A stretch of 64,000 bases of DNA, taken from assembly GCA_947627575.1 (NCBI GenBank), contig CANQWN010000005.1, positions 1 through 64,000 of the forward strand, in the 5' to 3' direction. The stretch is from an uncultured Clostridia bacterium (GTDB lineage Bacteria > Bacillota > Clostridia > Christensenellales > Borkfalkiaceae). Positions 43,781-52,638 of the stretch are shown here, one piece after another. Every line of letters starts with the position of its first letter. Within the stretch, counting starts at the first letter, position 1. The notes beneath the pieces were generated by a model. It saw nothing but the letters and a program-made list of their open reading frames with translations. It was not told the origin of the DNA and made no database searches. The translations under genes and the position numbers were made by a program.

Positions 43781-46735
43781 ATGTTTAATTTGCTTCTTGA
43801 CGAAAACTTATTTTCCGAGGTTTGGATAAATGTAATTGCGGGGATTATTTCGTCTGCATTGCTTGCTATTCTGCCTTTTGTGATAGGTTTGGTAAAAACA
43901 AAAAGTAAAAATAAATTTTACAAAGCGCTTTTTAATGTTACAAGTCCAAGCGAAACAGAAAAAATTTATATCAAACATTACGTAAAACACGCTTTTGAAA
44001 AGGTATATTTTCCTATTCTCGGAGGGGAGAAAAACGTAAATTACAAATCGCTGGTTAAAGAGATCAAAAGCGAGAAACTGAAAACGACAATCATATTAGG
44101 CAGCTCCGGCATAGGTAAATCTACGCTTATGTGCAAGCTGGCTTATTTGTTCCGTTCAAAGCCCAATGAAAATGACGGCAAGCGGCAATCGGCGATAAAC
44201 TACGGCATTTTATTTTATAAGTTGGGGCGAGGCTCTTCCATAGACGCGGTTTTAGCCGATATCGGACGTAAATTATCGTCCGACAGAACATATATTTTGT
44301 TCCTCGACGGGTTGGACGAAGTCCCCGATTTGCAAAATGAAAGCGGCGAGGCCGTTTTAAACAAGCTGTTAATAAAACTTTTTAGTTCCGAATATTCCTC
44401 CGGCTTGAACAAAATTTTTATTTCGTTGCGACCCGAAATTTTAAGCAAAGGCTATTCATACGCCTTTAATATCCAACCTCAATATATATCCGATAGCACG
44501 GCGATTTATAAGATTTGCAATTTTAACGAAAAACAAATTTTAACAATGTATCGGCGTGAAAGATATTCCTATAAAAACGGCGTCCGTATGAAAGCCGATT
44601 TGTTTATCCGCAGGCAAAACTATAAAAAGTTAAGGCAGGTAGTTAAAGAAAACCCTCAAAGCATCTTCACTTATCCTTTGATTTTAACGTGGGCGAACGA
44701 AATACTTTGCGATTACAATATAGAAAAATTAAAGTATATATCGTGGTATGACGCTTTGGGGAAAGTTATAGAAAAGGAATCTGACCGCGAATATGACATT
44801 GAATTAAGCAAAAAGGGTAAAATTATCGGCGTTTCCGCTGATGAGAGGGATAAATATAAGGGAGATTTTAAAAAGTTTTTGTTAAATATAGCGTTGCGTA
44901 TGGCGCAGACGAACAGTCAACGCGTAGCCCAAAGCGTTGTAAGCGAAGTGGTGTCGCAATTAAATTTGAACGGTGAACCAACCGTATTTTTAGCCCGCCG
45001 TCTGCTTCGTTATATAGAACGATCCGAAACGGAAAACGGTGAAAAGAGTGAACCGTATTACGAATTTATACATAATACCGTTTATTGGAGGGCTTTGGCG
45101 GAGGCTATGCTCAACCCACATATTCCGCAAACCGTGCGGGCGGCAATAATAACCGGATTTAACAAAGATACGCCCGTCTTGCAATATTGCCGTCAAGGGC
45201 TTTATAGCGTATACGGTGAAAAAATTTTCCCGTATGGGAATCAAGATAAATATTTCGCCGCAGTTGAAAATAAGGTTATCGAATGTAACGTGTTGCAAAA
45301 CGTCATCCCTTGCGAAATAGTTTTATCCTGTTTTTACGGTATAGACCAAGTTGTTTTCAACATATCTTCGGATAGCGCCGTCAAGTTCGGCTTTGCCCAA
45401 ATCAAAGAATTTGTAGAAAACAGAAAAGTTGATTTTTCCAACAGCCCGATTTCCGATTTAACTATATTGCAAAGTTTTTCGGATAGTTCTTTCAACGCGC
45501 TTGATTGTTCCAATTCCGATGTGGTAACCGTGAAAATCCCCGATTATGTAACGGAAATAAAATTTCTTAAATGTGCCTCGCTTAAAAATGTTGAGATAGG
45601 AAGCGGCGTGCAATCGATTGGCGAATTTGCGTTTGGCGGTTGTACTTCGCTTGAAAATATCACCATTCCCGACAGCGTAAAAGATATAGGCAAGGGTGCT
45701 TTTCTTAAATGCACCTCGCTTAAAAGCGTAAAGATAGGAAGCGGTTTGCAATCGTTAGGTGAACACGTTTTCGATCAGTGCATCTCGCTTGAAGGCATCA
45801 CCATACCGTCTAACGTAAAAGATATAGGCGAATGTGCTTTTCTGCACTGTACCTCGCTTAAAAATGTGGAGATAGGCAACGGCGTGATATCGATAGGCGA
45901 ACAGGCGTTCGGAGGTTGCATCTCGCTTGAAGGCATCACCATACCCGATAACGTAAAAGAGTTAGGCAAGGGTGCGTTTGCCGGTTGTGCCTCGCTTAAA
46001 AATGTTGAGATAGGAAGCGGCGTGCAATCGATTGGCGAATTTGCGTTTGGCGGTTGTACTTCGCTTGAAAATATCACCATTCCCGACAGCGTAAAAGATA
46101 TAGGCAAGGGTGCTTTTATTAAATGCGCCTCGCTTAAAAATGTAAAGATAGGCAACGGTGTGGAATTGATAGACGGTGGTGCGTTCTCTTATTGCACTGC
46201 GCTTGAAAGCGTAAGCATACCGGATAATGTAAAAGGAATAGGTGAGGTTGCGTTCTATGGTTGCACCTCGCTTAAAAGCGTAAAGATAGGAAGCGGTTTG
46301 CAATCGATTGGCGAATCGGCGTTCTATGATTGTACTTCGCTTAAAAACGTGAAGATAGGAAGCGGCGTGCAATCCATTGGCGCACAGGCGTTTCAATTTT
46401 GTGCCTCGCTTGAAAGCGTCACCATACCCGATAACGTAAAAGATATAGGGAAACTTACGTTCTATTATTGCACCTCGCTGAAAAACTTAAAGATAGGCAA
46501 CGATGTGGAATTGATAGGCGAACGGGTGTTTGATTATTGCACTTCGCTTGAAAGTATCACTATACCCGAAAGCGTAAAAAAGATAGGCAAGGGCGCGTTT
46601 GCAAATTCAGGAATAGCCGCAATAACTTTCGGCGGCACGGTTTCGGATTGGGAAAAGGTTGAAAAAGCCGAAACTTTTTACCTTTCGGAAGTTAAAGAAG
46701 TTGTTTGCAAAGACGGAAGCGTGGAAGTAAAGTAA
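43781..46735 (+). CDS. Membrane-anchored NACHT NTPase with C-terminal leucine-rich repeats
   Basis: 984 residues. One N-terminal membrane helix (VWINVIAGIISSALLAILPFVIGLV, ~14-38). A STAND-type NTPase follows: Walker A GSSGIGKST (107-115) and the NACHT Walker B YILFLDGLDEVPD (~171-183), then ISLRPEIL (sensor 1-type Arg). A helical middle region runs to ~590. From residue 598 there are 15 repeats of exactly 23 residues, BspA/TpLRR type (CTSLKNVEIGSGVQSIGEFAF), then a ~40-residue tail. Eukaryotic NLRs combine NACHT and LRR; bacterial NACHT proteins defend against phage. It is first in line before the TM-macro and TIR genes. AT-richer than those. Confidence 0.9.
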   Translation: MFNLLLDENLFSEVWINVIAGIISSALLAILPFVIGLVKTKSKNKFYKALFNVTSPSETEKIYIKHYVKHAFEKVYFPILGGEKNVNYKSLVKEIKSEKLKTTIILGSSGIGKSTLMCKLAYLFRSKPNENDGKRQSAINYGILFYKLGRGSSIDAVLADIGRKLSSDRTYILFLDGLDEVPDLQNESGEAVLNKLLIKLFSSEYSSGLNKIFISLRPEILSKGYSYAFNIQPQYISDSTAIYKICNFNEKQILTMYRRERYSYKNGVRMKADLFIRRQNYKKLRQVVKENPQSIFTYPLILTWANEILCDYNIEKLKYISWYDALGKVIEKESDREYDIELSKKGKIIGVSADERDKYKGDFKKFLLNIALRMAQTNSQRVAQSVVSEVVSQLNLNGEPTVFLARRLLRYIERSETENGEKSEPYYEFIHNTVYWRALAEAMLNPHIPQTVRAAIITGFNKDTPVLQYCRQGLYSVYGEKIFPYGNQDKYFAAVENKVIECNVLQNVIPCEIVLSCFYGIDQVVFNISSDSAVKFGFAQIKEFVENRKVDFSNSPISDLTILQSFSDSSFNALDCSNSDVVTVKIPDYVTEIKFLKCASLKNVEIGSGVQSIGEFAFGGCTSLENITIPDSVKDIGKGAFLKCTSLKSVKIGSGLQSLGEHVFDQCISLEGITIPSNVKDIGECAFLHCTSLKNVEIGNGVISIGEQAFGGCISLEGITIPDNVKELGKGAFAGCASLKNVEIGSGVQSIGEFAFGGCTSLENITIPDSVKDIGKGAFIKCASLKNVKIGNGVELIDGGAFSYCTALESVSIPDNVKGIGEVAFYGCTSLKSVKIGSGLQSIGESAFYDCTSLKNVKIGSGVQSIGAQAFQFCASLESVTIPDNVKDIGKLTFYYCTSLKNLKIGNDVELIGERVFDYCTSLESITIPESVKKIGKGAFANSGIAAITFGGTVSDWEKVEKAETFYLSEVKEVVCKDGSVEVK
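45572..46117 (+). repeat. Exact 132-bp repeat inside the LRR region
   Basis: 45572-45703 is identical to 45986-46117, offset 414 bp, which is six 69-bp units. Other units are close variants. Such sequence identity allows repeat number to change by recombination without breaking the frame. Confidence 0.92.
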
Positions 46736-46867
46736 AAAATTTTGTGTTTTTTTGGTGGCGAAGGAAACAAATTGCCGAAAAAATCGGTATATATAGTGAA
46801 AGATTTGCGGTTTATGTAAAAGCGGCGGGCGGAACAGCCGAACACAAAAGAAAAACGGCGGAAGAAG

Positions 46868-47746
46868 ATGAAAAAATTTTTTGAATTATTGAAGTACGGC
46901 ATAAACAGATACGTATTGAAAAATTTGTACACCGTGCTTAACTTTTTGTTTGCGATAGCCTCGGTTGTGTTCATTTTCGTGCCGTTGCAAAGCGGCGGCA
47001 AGGATTACAGGTGGATTGCACTGATATGCCTTTTGGCGGTTGCGCTGATTGCGTTTGTGGCAAACGCCGCGATATTGAAGTACAAAAGCAAAATAGACAT
47101 AAAGATAAACGGTACGGACGTGCGCATAGTTTTCGGCGATATATTCGATAATTCCCAATTCGTCCCCAAAGGCGGCGCAAAGGTTTACAGGGTTATAGGC
47201 GTAAACGACTTTTTCGATACCCACGTAGGCGACGGCGTAATAGACGAAAACAGCCTGCACGGCAAGTTTCTTAAACGCTTCAACATTTCCTGCGAAGATT
47301 TGCAAGCCCGCATAGCCGCGGACGCCGCGCTTAAAAACGAAATTTGTTGCACCACAGAGGAAAGGCAGTACGGCAACAACATAAAGTACAATTTGGGCAG
47401 TATCTTCAAGGACGAAAAAACAGATTGCATACTTGTCGCCATTTCCCGTTTCAACAAAAACAACAACGCCGAACTTACCAATTCCGAACTTATGCAATGC
47501 TACCTTAAAATGTGGGAGGAGATAAAAAGGGTTAAGGAAAGCCGAGGCATAGTTATCCCCCTGCTGGGCGCAAGCGGCAACATAAAAACCGACGTAAATC
47601 TTTCCGTGCAGGAAATTTTGGAAACGCTGTTACATTCGGTTAAATTAAGCAACTTGCGTATCGGCTCACCCGCCAGACTTACGGTAGTTTTAAACAAACA
47701 ATTAAAGCAAAGTTTTGATTTGCAAAGGATAAAATACATTTTTTGA
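46868..47746 (+). CDS. TM-macro protein, probable type II Thoeris effector
   Basis: 292 residues. Two N-terminal membrane helices (YTVLNFLFAIASVVFIFVP, ~20-38; WIALICLLAVALIAFVANAAIL, ~48-69) are followed by a macro-like domain. The latter has VRIVFGDIF (~87-95), FFDTHVGDGVIDENSLHGKF, CILVAISRFN and RGIVIPLLGASGN. This two-helix plus macro layout is that of the effector of type II Thoeris, which senses an ADP-ribose-type signal made by a TIR protein. The TIR-like gene follows 8 bp later. It is 132 bp after the NACHT-LRR stop, with no terminator between. Confidence 0.82.
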   Translation: MKKFFELLKYGINRYVLKNLYTVLNFLFAIASVVFIFVPLQSGGKDYRWIALICLLAVALIAFVANAAILKYKSKIDIKINGTDVRIVFGDIFDNSQFVPKGGAKVYRVIGVNDFFDTHVGDGVIDENSLHGKFLKRFNISCEDLQARIAADAALKNEICCTTEERQYGNNIKYNLGSIFKDEKTDCILVAISRFNKNNNAELTNSELMQCYLKMWEEIKRVKESRGIVIPLLGASGNIKTDVNLSVQEILETLLHSVKLSNLRIGSPARLTVVLNKQLKQSFDLQRIKYIF

Positions 47747-47754
47747 GGTGAACC

Positions 47755-48381
47755 ATGGGGCACAGATGTTTTATAAGTTTTAAAAAAGAGGACGTGTATT
47801 ACAGAGATAAAATTCAGGAAAAGTTGGGCGAAGAAAACATCAATAGCAAATCGCTGGACAAGTGGATAGATTCCGAAGATATCGATTACGTTATGCAGGA
47901 AATCCGCAAAAATTATATGTCCAACACCGCCGTAACCATTTTTCTGATAGGCGAACATTCCTCCGAAAACGAGGGAAATGACGAAGAAGGCCGTGATAAA
48001 AACGCGTTTATAAAGCGCGAGCTTCAAGCCACGCTTTACGACGGCAAAGGCTTCCGCCGAAGCGGACTTTTGGGCGTAGTTTTGCCCTCTATGGAAAGTA
48101 AAATTTACGGCGGCAAATATTACTGTAATAAGTGCGAAGAAAATCATAATTACGTGTATGTGAACGACAGAACCGTAGTACGCGAATTTCATAAAAACTA
48201 CTATCTTAAACCCATAGATTACGGTTGTAAAAACGTTTACGCCGAGGACGGCAGATTTTGCGTACTTGTGCGGTACAGCGAATTTATGAGCGGTGACAAC
48301 GCCGAAAAGTACATAGACATGGCGTATGATAAAACGCAACAGGATATATCCAAATACGTGCATTGGCATAATTTAAGATAA
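47755..48381 (+). CDS. TIR-like protein, probable ThsB of Thoeris
   Basis: 208 residues of the ThsB/MTH538 TIR-like type. The first strand is GHRCFISFKKEDVYYRDKI; AVTIFLIGEHSSE is a later strand; FIKRELQATLYDGKG carries a Glu at the place of the TIR catalytic residue; GLLGVVLPS follows. A Cys pair, YCNKCEENH, is in the C-terminal part. ThsB proteins sense phage and make a nucleotide signal for the effector. It starts after GAGGTGAACC, 8 bp after the TM-macro gene, and ends at a strong terminator, so it is the last gene of the unit. Confidence 0.82.
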   Translation: MGHRCFISFKKEDVYYRDKIQEKLGEENINSKSLDKWIDSEDIDYVMQEIRKNYMSNTAVTIFLIGEHSSENEGNDEEGRDKNAFIKRELQATLYDGKGFRRSGLLGVVLPSMESKIYGGKYYCNKCEENHNYVYVNDRTVVREFHKNYYLKPIDYGCKNVYAEDGRFCVLVRYSEFMSGDNAEKYIDMAYDKTQQDISKYVHWHNLR

Positions 48382-48398
48382 TACGGTTTTAAATCGGT

Positions 48399-48442
48399 TG
48401 CCGCCGCGCGGGCAAATTGCCCGCGCGGCGGCATTTTTTTTG
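48399..48442 (+). terminator. Strong terminator after the Thoeris pair
   Basis: TTGCCGCCGCGCGGGCAA and the matching right arm form a stem of about 16 bp followed by TTTTTTTT. Confidence 0.95.
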
Positions 48443-48560
48443 TGTTTTTTTATAACGGGGAAGTAGGGTTGCGGTTTTGTTTTTTTTGCGGCGGGAAGCG
48501 GGGCATTTTTTTGTGTTTAGGGGAAGGTTTTTTTGCGGCGGGGGGGTGCGGTGGCAAAAG

Positions 48561-48668
48561 CCCCGTCAAGGGTTCACTTAAAGCGAGCGTAAGTAACAGC
48601 GCAACGCACGCAAAATTGTTATATAATAAAAAATTATGTAAAAAAATTACACAAAACCCTTGACGGGG
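48561..48668. repeat. 14-bp inverted repeat flanking 80 bp
   Basis: CCCCGTCAAGGGTT (48561-48574) and AACCCTTGACGGGG (48655-48668). The right arm contains the -35 of the pectinesterase gene. The 80 bp between are AT-rich with an extra TATAAT (48622-48627). The wider 48442-48764 gap holds no credible gene; the 73-residue track ORF here runs over low-complexity sequence. Confidence 0.8.
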
Positions 48669-48689
48669 GGGGGGCGTTTACTGTATAAT
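48659..48689 (+). promoter_or_regulatory. Promoter with poly-G spacer, probable phase-variable switch
   Basis: TTGACG (48659-48664), then ten G residues (48665-48674), then CGTTTACTG, then TATAAT (48684-48689). The spacer is 19 bp as sequenced; losing two G residues gives the optimal 17. The gene with GATAAGGAGGATTA starts 75 bp downstream. Confidence 0.82.
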
Positions 48690-48764
48690 AATATCGGTAT
48701 CGCGTAAACTACACTCGATACACATAAAAAAATAAATCTGCGCGTAGGCAGATAAGGAGGATTA

Positions 48765-51700
48765 ATGAAAAACAAACTGTTAAAAGGTCTGTTGATTGCC
48801 GGATTGGGCGTTATATCCGCTACGGCAACCGTAGGCGCGGTTGCCTGCAAAAAGGATAAAAACAACGACGACCAGCACAACACTCAAGAACAGACCTGGA
48901 AAGTAACGTTTGACAGCAAGGGCGGTTCCGCCGTAAGCCAGGCAAGCGTTAAAGACGGCGAAAAGGTTGCAAAACCCGCCACCGACCCCACCCGCGAGGG
49001 CTATCAATTCGGCGGATGGTACAGCGACGCCGATTGCACACAGGTGTTCGACTTTAACAACACCACGATCACCAAAAACACCACTTTGTACGCCAAATGG
49101 GTACCCGACGGCGAAGACATGGAATACGTTGTAACTTACGACCTCAACGGCCACGGCGGCACAACCGCGCCCCCGCCCGTTACGGTAACCGAAGGCGGCA
49201 AATTAACCGCGCCCACCCCTCCCACGGACGCCGAATACAACTTTGTAGGTTGGTATAAGGACGCCGCGGGCACGGACGCGTTCGATTTCGATAACGACAC
49301 GATAACCGAGGCAATCACGCTGTACGCCAAATGGGAACCCAAACAAACAGGCGGTGGCGGCGGTCAAGGCGGAGATGTAACCACGGGCTACACGCTTACG
49401 ATAGATTACGACGACGTTTTGCCCAACGGCACGTTGCAGTCCGACGCGGACGGCAACCTTACAAAACCCGCCGATCCCACCGATCCCACCTCTACCTATC
49501 ACTTCGAGGGCTGGTATGCCGACGCCGATTTCTTGTCGGAATTTAATTGGAATACGCCCATAACCGGCGCAACCACCGTATACGCAAAATGGTCGGAGGA
49601 CGCCGTAACCGCATTCGATTACGCGGCAGGGTATGCCACGGGATTCTATAACGGCGGTAATGGCAAAACAACCGAAGATCTCACCATAGGCAAATTCACC
49701 GTAGGTACGGGCGTCTATTTTGAAAATGACGCAATCAACACGCAGGGCGCGCGCCAGATTCACTTCACCTTGGTAGGCAGCACAAACACCGTCAGCTTTG
49801 AAGCCAACCGCGCAAGCGGCAGCGGTGAAACCACGCCTACATTGCATAAGGAAGACGGAACGCCCGTAACTACGGGGCTTTCCTCGATAGCGAAATCCGC
49901 AACCGACGGAAATTGGGGCAACACCTGGGCGACGGCAGGCGCGGGTAAAGACGGACAATATAAGTACAAAGCGGAAGGTCTGCCCGCGGGCGATTATTAT
50001 ATAGCGGTAGATACGGGCGCGCGTATATACAGTTTGCAGGTATCCGAACGCGTTGTAAAATCCGACGTGGAAGGCATAAGAGTTGCCACGGGCGGCACGA
50101 GGGACTACCTTGAAGGCACCGCCGCGCTTGTAGACGATATAAATGTACAGCTTGTATACGGCAGCGGCAGAACCGTTCCCGTTACCAGCGGCTACACGAT
50201 AACCACTTCCGACTACAACCCCGCAACCACGGGCAAGCAGTCCATAAAAGTATCCTATCTTTTCAAAGGCACTACTTACGATACCACGTACGACATATAC
50301 GTTTACGACGTAACCGAACTTGTTGTTTACGACTATTCGTTGGATAGTTCCCGCAAGACGCAGAACGTGCAGACGCTGTTCGACGTGGGCGACGATTTCA
50401 ATTCCGAAAATATCGGCGTAAAGGTAAAGGCGACGGTAACCAAGGACGAAACGCCCGTCACCAAGGAATTTGTGCTTACTTCCGCACAGTATACCGTTAA
50501 CTGCGATGCCGCGGAACTTGTTGCGGGCACGAAAACGGTAACCGTTTCCGGTAATTACAGCGGCTACAGCGACAAGTCAGACACTTACACCATCACCGTG
50601 GTTGATCTTACGCAGGTAACCGACAAGGCGAACATCACGGTAGACGCAAACGGCACGGCAGGAGTAGAGGCAGGCAAACTTACCGTAACGCGCATAGCCG
50701 ACGCGCTTAAAGCGTTCGAGCTGTTGGAAACCCCCGCCGCCACCGACAAGACGATTGAAATAACGCAAGGCGAATATAACGAGAAGTTGTGGATAGATAT
50801 CCCCAACCTCAAGTTGAAGGGCGTGCAGGACCACGCGGAACAGGTTGTTATCTGGTACGACGCGCTTAACGGCGTGATAGACCCCAGCGGCACAACCTTA
50901 CATTCCACCGACGGCAGTGCAAGCGTAACCATAGCAGAGGGCGCAGAGGGCTTCTCGGCAGAATATGTAACCTTCAAAAACTACTACAACACCAACGCAT
51001 TGTATCAGGAATCTTTGACGATAACCAAAGATTCGCAGGCGGTTGCGTGCCGCGTAGTTGCGGATAAGGTTGTATTTACGCATTGCCGCTTCACTTCCTA
51101 TCACGATACTTTGATGGACGAAGAGGGCAGGCACGTTTACAACGATTGCTATATCGAAGGCAGAACGGACTATATCTTCGGTTATAACTCCACCGCATAC
51201 TTTAAAAACTGCACTATCCATTCGATAGGCGCCGACGACGAAAAGAACGGCGGCTACGTAGTTGCAACAAAGGGCACCACAAGCGGCAACAGCATAAAGT
51301 ACGGCTATATCTTCGACGCATGTACTTTCGAAGGCGACGAACACGTAGTTGCAGGCACCGTTTCGATAGCGCGCGGTTGGGATACCGGTATGACGATTGT
51401 CGTTATGAACTCTACCATAAGCGATAAGTTCTCGCTTGAAGAATACGGCAATACAACGTCACCCAAGAACGACCGTTACGGCAAGATGAACGCAGACCCC
51501 GTAGCCGCACAGCTGTTTGAATATAACAACACCGGCGACGGCGCGTTGACAAACGAATATCTCACCGAACATTACGCAACGGTAAGCGATGAATCCGTAA
51601 CGTGGGAAGGCCTTTCCAACAACGTAACTATACCCAACCTTGCAACCATACTTTCGCAAACCAATGCAGAGGCGTTCCGGCAGATGACCACCATCTTCGG

Positions 51701-52469
51701 CACTACCAACGGCGGGCTTACGTACAGCGAAGTTTGGAGCGGCGTTCTTGAAAAAATTACGTTGACCATAAAGAGCGCAGAGGACGAAACCAAGACGGCA
51801 ACCTATGTTGGCTTTAAGGACAGCGGCGTAAGCCTTGCAGACCTTAAAGAAGCCATAAAGGGCGTTGAAGTTCCCGCAGGCAAGAGGTTCAAGCAGTTCA
51901 CCACCGATAAGCAGGGCGAACACCCCATTGATTTCAGCTCGTTCGTGCTTACGTCGGCTATCGATATCTGGATACAGTGGGAAGAAGCCGCGGCGGAAAG
52001 CGCAGAACTCAAAGCGGATAGCTATGATGTTAACTTCTCGTTAAGGGATGCGGCAAAAGATGATAAATATGTGGAAGTTAAAAGTGCAGGCAACACCGTA
52101 CTGTTCGTTCTTGACGAAATAGGTGTTGGCGACGTAAAAGTTGCGGCTCACTCGGCTACACATACCGATTATTCCTTCACTAATGTATTCTTGCCCGGCG
52201 GTAATGGCAGAACCTATACGATTACGGCTAAACAGAATATAAAACTCAAAGTTTATTTCGTAGTAACCGACGGCAGTTGGTCTAACAAGAAAGATAAACT
52301 TACTTGGACGATAGATAGTGGATCTATGGTAACGGGCACGCAAACCTGCAACGGCGACCAAGTTGCGCTTGAAACTATCAGTCTCAACGCCGACCAACAG
52401 GTAGTATTAGGTTCTACCAGCAACCGTCTCTGCATCTACGCACTTGTAGCGGAAACGGTAGTAGATTAA
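48765..52469 (+). CDS. Surface lipoprotein with InlB-type repeats and CE8 pectinesterase domain
   Basis: 1234 residues. Signal peptide with lipobox VGAVAC (Cys ~28). Three Listeria-Bacteroides repeats (~45-275), each with F/YxGWYxDxxxxxxFxF and ending LYAKW/VYAKW. A Gly-rich linker. A jelly-roll-like region (~280-425), two Big_3-type Ig domains (RDYLEGTAALVDDINVQLVY...), and then a CE8 beta-helix: ITQGEYNEKLWI, QAVACRVVADKVVFTHCRF, YHDTLMDEEGRHVYNDCYI, EGRTDYIFGYNS, SIARGWD. The two catalytic Asp (HDTL, TDYIFG) and the Arg are present. It removes methyl esters from pectin at the cell surface. The C-terminal part repeats the Big/jelly-roll theme. Confidence 0.9.
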   Translation: MKNKLLKGLLIAGLGVISATATVGAVACKKDKNNDDQHNTQEQTWKVTFDSKGGSAVSQASVKDGEKVAKPATDPTREGYQFGGWYSDADCTQVFDFNNTTITKNTTLYAKWVPDGEDMEYVVTYDLNGHGGTTAPPPVTVTEGGKLTAPTPPTDAEYNFVGWYKDAAGTDAFDFDNDTITEAITLYAKWEPKQTGGGGGQGGDVTTGYTLTIDYDDVLPNGTLQSDADGNLTKPADPTDPTSTYHFEGWYADADFLSEFNWNTPITGATTVYAKWSEDAVTAFDYAAGYATGFYNGGNGKTTEDLTIGKFTVGTGVYFENDAINTQGARQIHFTLVGSTNTVSFEANRASGSGETTPTLHKEDGTPVTTGLSSIAKSATDGNWGNTWATAGAGKDGQYKYKAEGLPAGDYYIAVDTGARIYSLQVSERVVKSDVEGIRVATGGTRDYLEGTAALVDDINVQLVYGSGRTVPVTSGYTITTSDYNPATTGKQSIKVSYLFKGTTYDTTYDIYVYDVTELVVYDYSLDSSRKTQNVQTLFDVGDDFNSENIGVKVKATVTKDETPVTKEFVLTSAQYTVNCDAAELVAGTKTVTVSGNYSGYSDKSDTYTITVVDLTQVTDKANITVDANGTAGVEAGKLTVTRIADALKAFELLETPAATDKTIEITQGEYNEKLWIDIPNLKLKGVQDHAEQVVIWYDALNGVIDPSGTTLHSTDGSASVTIAEGAEGFSAEYVTFKNYYNTNALYQESLTITKDSQAVACRVVADKVVFTHCRFTSYHDTLMDEEGRHVYNDCYIEGRTDYIFGYNSTAYFKNCTIHSIGADDEKNGGYVVATKGTTSGNSIKYGYIFDACTFEGDEHVVAGTVSIARGWDTGMTIVVMNSTISDKFSLEEYGNTTSPKNDRYGKMNADPVAAQLFEYNNTGDGALTNEYLTEHYATVSDESVTWEGLSNNVTIPNLATILSQTNAEAFRQMTTIFGTTNGGLTYSEVWSGVLEKITLTIKSAEDETKTATYVGFKDSGVSLADLKEAIKGVEVPAGKRFKQFTTDKQGEHPIDFSSFVLTSAIDIWIQWEEAAAESAELKADSYDVNFSLRDAAKDDKYVEVKSAGNTVLFVLDEIGVGDVKVAAHSATHTDYSFTNVFLPGGNGRTYTITAKQNIKLKVYFVVTDGSWSNKKDKLTWTIDSGSMVTGTQTCNGDQVALETISLNADQQVVLGSTSNRLCIYALVAETVVD

Positions 52470-52506
52470 AACAAAAAAACTATAATACAACAAGCCTACG
52501 CAAACT

Positions 52507-52554
52507 TTGCGCCCCCTCGCACGAGGGGGCGCAATTTTTATTTTTACGCCGCAA
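52507..52554 (+). terminator. Terminator after pectinesterase gene
   Basis: TTGCGCCCCCTCG-CAC-GAGGGGGCGCAA followed by TTTTTATTTTT. Confidence 0.95.
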
Positions 52555-52585
52555 TTAGTAAAAGTATGTAATTTGGGGTTTTGTA

Positions 52586-52614
52586 TTGATTTTGCAAAAA
52601 TCATATGTTATAAT
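52586..52614 (+). promoter_or_regulatory. Promoter of the Cys-repeat/LRR lipoprotein
   Basis: TTGATT (52586-52591), 17 bp, extended -10 TGTTATAAT (TATAAT at 52609-52614), 24 bp before the ATG. It lies inside the track ORF, so the ORF start is too early. Confidence 0.85.
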
Positions 52615-52638
52615 GTTGCCATACAAAGGGAAACCGCT

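Noticed and set aside
48442-48663. 73-codon ORF between the Thoeris terminator and the pectinesterase promoter
   Set aside because: Low-complexity T- and G-rich translation with no ribosome site, crossing the inverted repeat.
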